The notes under the pieces were generated by a model. It did no database searches. It was not told the origin of the DNA and saw only the letters and a program-made list of their open reading frames with translations. Positions 60,643-64,000 of a DNA stretch of 64,000 bases are shown here, piece after piece. Position 1 is the stretch's first letter, and every line of letters starts with the position of its first letter. The stretch is from Chelatococcus asaccharovorans (GTDB lineage: Bacteria > Pseudomonadota > Alphaproteobacteria > Rhizobiales > Beijerinckiaceae). The stretch is from positions 186,001 through 250,000 of the forward strand of contig NZ_QJJK01000008.1 in assembly GCF_003201475.1 (NCBI RefSeq), in the 5' to 3' direction. The position numbers and the translations under genes are program-made.

Positions 60643-60758
60643 GCGATGGAACTCCTGAGGATGGACGGCCGGAAGGCCATAAAAATGCGGCCCCGCGCGA
60701 AGAGCCCGGAAGCCGGCGCGCGAATATCTTGGACGCGAGCACCGCGCGGCTTCATCAG

Positions 60759-61622
60759 TTACCGCGCAATGGCGCCGACGTCGAGATCGGAGACGACCTC
60801 GATCGACCGGCCAGCCGCGGCGAAGGTCATGAGAAGCGGGATCTTGGTGGCCGAGATATGCTTTGGCTTGTCGCTCAATGGCACATTGAAGCGCAGTTCG
60901 CCGCCCTCCAGCACCTCGCGCTCCGGCTTGCCGAAGAGCCAACCCTCGGGTCCCTCCACGAAAAGCCTGCTGTCCGTCGCCTCTGCTGCCTCCTGTGGAA
61001 CGCGCACCCTGACGACGAGGGCGTCGACGGGGCCTTCGACGGCGGCGATGGCGATGCCATCGACCGCCTCGCCCAATCCAACCCGCCGCGGAATGTTGCC
61101 CTTGAAAGGCTCCACCAGTGGCAGTGACACGGCCTCGGTGGCCGCCGGCAGGCGCAGGCTGGCCTCGGCCTTGGCCGGAATGCAGATCTCCTTGCAGACC
61201 GCATAGTCGAGATTGAGCTTCAGGAGGAGCGGCTTGTCCTTGTCCTGCGCGACCACCGACACCGGGAAGCGCGTTCGGCCACCATAGCCGATCGCATAGC
61301 CGCTACCGTCGAAGAACCATTTCGGCGCCGGCCATTTGACAGTGACTGAGCCGAGATTGTCGGATTTCGACCAGTCGAAGGTCGGCGGCACACCCGAATC
61401 ACCCGGCGTACGCCAGTAGGTCTTGTAGCCGGGCTGCAGGGTGATTTCGACGATGACCTCGCGATTGGGGCTGTCCGGCGATATACTCACTGGATCCAGC
61501 CGAACCGTGGAATGAATCGGGGCCTTGGCAACCGGCTGCCGCGCCGCGTCCTCAGCCATCGCACTCGCCAGAAGGCTGACCCAGACGATAGAGGCAGACG
61601 CCAGGGGGGCCAACCTGCTCAT
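60759..61622 (-). CDS. DsbD-alpha-like periplasmic protein
   Basis: A 287-residue exported protein with an N-terminal signal (LAPLASASIVWVSLLASAMA) and a DsbD N-terminal (alpha) type domain: GYKTYWRTPGDSGVPPTFDW and LDYAVCKEICIPAKAE with a C-x3-C pair. In DsbD this domain passes electrons to periplasmic substrates. Here it stands alone, with no membrane DsbD-beta gene nearby. An in-frame ATG at 61646 would add eight residues. Confidence 0.85.
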   Translation of the reverse strand: MSRLAPLASASIVWVSLLASAMAEDAARQPVAKAPIHSTVRLDPVSISPDSPNREVIVEITLQPGYKTYWRTPGDSGVPPTFDWSKSDNLGSVTVKWPAPKWFFDGSGYAIGYGGRTRFPVSVVAQDKDKPLLLKLNLDYAVCKEICIPAKAEASLRLPAATEAVSLPLVEPFKGNIPRRVGLGEAVDGIAIAAVEGPVDALVVRVRVPQEAAEATDSRLFVEGPEGWLFGKPEREVLEGGELRFNVPLSDKPKHISATKIPLLMTFAAAGRSIEVVSDLDVGAIAR

Positions 61623-61885
61623 GTGTCGCTCACAATCCTTTTGCATCTCGCCTTTTGCATCTCGCCGGCCATCCTGGCCAAGGCTTCTCCCTGGACCCGC
61701 ATGACCGACGTCATGCTCCCAACCGCGCCTAAGCGATCATGGGAAAACGCGATTTCGCCAGAATTCTGTATAGCCAGGATTCTCAACATACGAGCCACTT
61801 CTGCGTGAAGGCCTGCAACTCGTTCGGTGCAAAAAGCGTTGAAAAGCGTACCTATGGTCGTAGCATAGGCGAAAAGGGGCCCTTG

Positions 61886-62497
61886 ATGCGATCTGTGCAG
61901 CCAACGAACGACGACATGAGCGGCTATCTCGACGGGCAGTTGCTCATCGCCATGCCAGGAATGAGCGACGAGCGTTTCGCGCGGAGCGTCATCTATGTCT
62001 GTGCGCATTCCGAAGAGGGCGCCATGGGCATCATTGTCAATCGCCCGGCGCCCGACCTCAGCTTCCCCGATGTCCTGGTGCAGCTCGACATCATCCCCCC
62101 TGAGGATGTCATCCGGCTGCCGACCCGCGCCGAGCATATCCAGGTCCTGCGCGGCGGTCCTGTAGAAACCGGGCGCGGCTTCGTCCTGCATTCCGACGAC
62201 TTCTTCATCGACAATTCGACCCTGTCGATCGACGATGGCGTCTGTCTCACAGCGACCGTCGACATTCTCAAGGCCATCGCGCGCGACGAGGGACCGTCCA
62301 GCGCCATGCTGGCGCTTGGCTATTCCGGCTGGTCGCCCGGGCAGCTCGAAAGCGAGATCCAAGCCAACGGCTGGCTGAACGGTCCGGCCGACCTCAATCT
62401 CCTGTTCGCGGCCTCCATCGAGAGCCGTTATGAGCTCGCGCTCCGCAACCTGGGGATCGAGCCCGGCATGCTCTCGGGTCAGGCCGGACACGCCTGA
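61886..62497 (+). CDS. YqgE/AlgH family protein
   Basis: A 203-residue protein of the YqgE/AlgH family, whose role is not well defined. It shows [20 protein letters not shown] at the start, [29 protein letters not shown], and [15 protein letters not shown]. The ATG at 61886 is supported by AAAAGGGG 8 nt upstream; a longer reading from 61739 lacks support. It is divergent from the DsbD-alpha gene. Confidence 0.92.
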   Translation: MRSVQPTNDDMSGYLDGQLLIAMPGMSDERFARSVIYVCAHSEEGAMGIIVNRPAPDLSFPDVLVQLDIIPPEDVIRLPTRAEHIQVLRGGPVETGRGFVLHSDDFFIDNSTLSIDDGVCLTATVDILKAIARDEGPSSAMLALGYSGWSPGQLESEIQANGWLNGPADLNLLFAASIESRYELALRNLGIEPGMLSGQAGHA

Positions 62498-62579
62498 TTT
62501 GAGCCATTCTCCGCGAATCAACCCGCAACCAGGAAGCGGGGGCTGATCGCGGCGAACCCGATCCGCTGCCGCCTGCTGC

Positions 62580-64000
62580 TCAGGCCGCCTCAGGCGCGGC
62601 CCCCACCAGACGCCGCGCGTCATGGGCGGTCATCGGCTCGCCAAACGCGAAGCCCTGCGCGTATTCGCAACCAAGCTGGGCGAGTTCGACCGCATCGGAT
62701 TCGTTTTCCGCCCCTTCCGCCACCACTTCCATGCCGAGGTCATGGGCGAGCGAGATGATCGCCCGCAGAATGACGGGACGCGAGCCATTGCCGAGCTGGC
62801 GAACGAAGGACTGGTCGATCTTGATGGTATCGAAGGGAAAGCGCTGCAGATAGGACAGCGCGGAATAGCCCGTTCCGAAATCGTCAAGAGACAATCCCGC
62901 GCCGAGATCGCGGATGCGCGACATCATCTGCGCGGCATATTCGGGATTCTCCATGACGAGGCTTTCGGTGAGCTCGAGCTTGAGCGAACCGGGTTCAACA
63001 GGCGTGCGGGCCAGCACGGTCTTCACGTCATGCAACAGGTCGTGACGCAGCAACTGGCGGCTCGAGATATTGACGCTGGCGAATATCGGCGGATGCACCT
63101 CCAAGGCCCTTTGCCAGACCGAGAGTTCACGCGCCGTGCGCTCCAGCGCGAAAGCCCCGAGTTCGGCGATCAGCCCGCTTTCCTCGGCAATCGGGATGAA
63201 GTCATGGGGCATCAGCCGCCCCTGGCGCGGGTGATCCCAGCGCAGGAGCGTCTCGAATCCGGCGATCGTGCGATCCCCGAGCCGCACGATCGGCTGGAAA
63301 TAGACCTTCATCTCGCCACGCTCGAGCGCCCGTCGCAGATCGCTCTCGATGGCCAGCTTGTCCGTCCCCTGGCCGCGCATGCCGGGGCGGAACACCTCGA
63401 TGCGATCGCCGCCCTGCCGCTTGGCGTGGATCATCGCGATCTCGGCATTACGCAGCATCTCCTCGCCCTTCACGTCATCCTGCGAGTCGTGCAGCGCGAT
63501 ACCGATGGACGCGGTGAGGAAAATCTCGCGCTCGGCGAAGGTGACAGGTGTCGTCACCGCGCGCCGGATCATGTCGGCGAAGGCGATGATGCGGTCCGGC
63601 TCGCGCTCGGAGATGAGGATCAAGGCAAGCTCGTCGCCGGTGATACGCGCCAGGCTGTCCTGGGGCCGCAACAGGCGTCCGAGCCGGCGCGACAGCGTGA
63701 GCAGGATGGCATCTCCAGCCGAGAGGCCGACCGAATCGTTCACGGCCTTGAAGCGGTCGATGTCGACGACGATGACCGTCGGACGGATCGCGCCGCCCCG
63801 GCGGCTCAGCACAAGCGCCCCGTTGAGCCGGTCATGGAACAACTCGCGGTTGGGCAGGCCTGTGAGGTTGTCATGCACGGCATCGTGCAGAAGCCGTTCC
63901 TCGGCATTGCGATGCTCGGTGACGTCGCTCAGCGTGCCGACGACACGGATCACCTCGTTGTCGCTGCCGACCACCGGACGGGCCTTCAGGTTGAACCAGA
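62580..64000 (-). CDS. GGDEF-EAL protein (c-di-GMP turnover), 3' part
   Basis: The frame is open across the right edge, which carries the end of a PAS/PAC sensor domain (FNLKARPVVGSDNEVIRVVG). A GGDEF domain (HDNLTGLPNRELFHDRL to IGIALHD) follows, then a C-terminal EAL domain. The GGDEF motif is changed to TGDEL, so cyclase activity is doubtful. The EAL domain starts FETLLRWDHPR, with ETL for EAL, but ASVNISSRQL, LKLELTES, DDFGTGYSALSYL, KIDQSFV and EGAENESD are intact, so phosphodiesterase activity is likely. It controls c-di-GMP levels in response to an unknown signal. Confidence 0.93.
   Translation of the reverse strand, partial: WFNLKARPVVGSDNEVIRVVGTLSDVTEHRNAEERLLHDAVHDNLTGLPNRELFHDRLNGALVLSRRGGAIRPTVIVVDIDRFKAVNDSVGLSAGDAILLTLSRRLGRLLRPQDSLARITGDELALILISEREPDRIIAFADMIRRAVTTPVTFAEREIFLTASIGIALHDSQDDVKGEEMLRNAEIAMIHAKRQGGDRIEVFRPGMRGQGTDKLAIESDLRRALERGEMKVYFQPIVRLGDRTIAGFETLLRWDHPRQGRLMPHDFIPIAEESGLIAELGAFALERTARELSVWQRALEVHPPIFASVNISSRQLLRHDLLHDVKTVLARTPVEPGSLKLELTESLVMENPEYAAQMMSRIRDLGAGLSLDDFGTGYSALSYLQRFPFDTIKIDQSFVRQLGNGSRPVILRAIISLAHDLGMEVVAEGAENESDAVELAQLGCEYAQGFAFGEPMTAHDARRLVGAAPEAA

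Overview
The window is GC-rich chromosomal DNA from an alphaproteobacterium, almost certainly order Hyphomicrobiales (Rhizobiales). The evidence is the gene content (TIGR02301, DUF2007 and DUF3096 families, a NadQ-type NAD regulator, PPDK next to glyQS) and several local gene orders that I recall from that order: ispB/DUF2007/trmN6-like, glyQ-glyS-ppdK, ispE-TPR-ETF:QO-UDG, xseB-dxs-tlyA. The genus cannot be fixed from the sequence. I see no rRNA, tRNA, prophage, transposase or CRISPR array; this is mostly core housekeeping DNA.

Layout. 1-1129: 5' part of a non-ribosomal peptide synthetase of Pls/PosA type, running off the left edge. 1457-5143: fabI with a histidine phosphatase, and kup. 5307-10054: DnaJ-like co-chaperone, lipoprotein, pdxH, SDR, Nudix and small conserved genes. 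10285-14144: ygfZ, tag, an HD hydrolase, a tyrosine phosphatase and a NadQ-like regulator, closely packed. 14197-16953: large DUF2339 membrane protein. 17074-25030: xseB, dxs, a vapBC toxin-antitoxin pair, an AmpG-like permease, tlyA, an RNA methyltransferase and a FAD oxidase. 26097-32483: corA, acyl-CoA dehydrogenase, Sua5/TsaC, wrbA, MFS. 32897-36907: nadA-nadB-nadC with two palindromic operators in front. 37257-45825: cell-wall hydrolase, ppdK, DUF3096, glyS, a DUF559 nuclease and glyQ. 46246-51601: small secreted proteins, methyltransferase, DUF2007, polyprenyl synthase, FAD oxidoreductase, ispE. 51638-62497: TPR protein, ETF:QO, UDG, radical SAM, VOC, rnhB, peroxiredoxin, DsbD-alpha, YqgE. 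62580-64000: GGDEF-EAL protein, open at the right edge.

How genes connect. dxs and ispE belong to the MEP isoprenoid pathway, and the polyprenyl diphosphate synthase consumes its products. nadA, nadB and nadC make the quinolinate branch of NAD synthesis, and the NadQ-like protein encoded 19 kb away is the likely reader of the two operators before nadA. The acyl-CoA dehydrogenase can feed ETF:QO.

The most unusual content is repetitive. There are composite G/C-rich palindromic elements of about 150-210 bp (27225, 44674, 50526), with related pieces inserted in frame inside glyS. There is a second palindrome family built on GAGCAA(A/G)TCCG. There are also many 12-20 bp tandem duplications, several of them expanding the coding sequence of conserved genes (nadA, xseB, a secreted protein).
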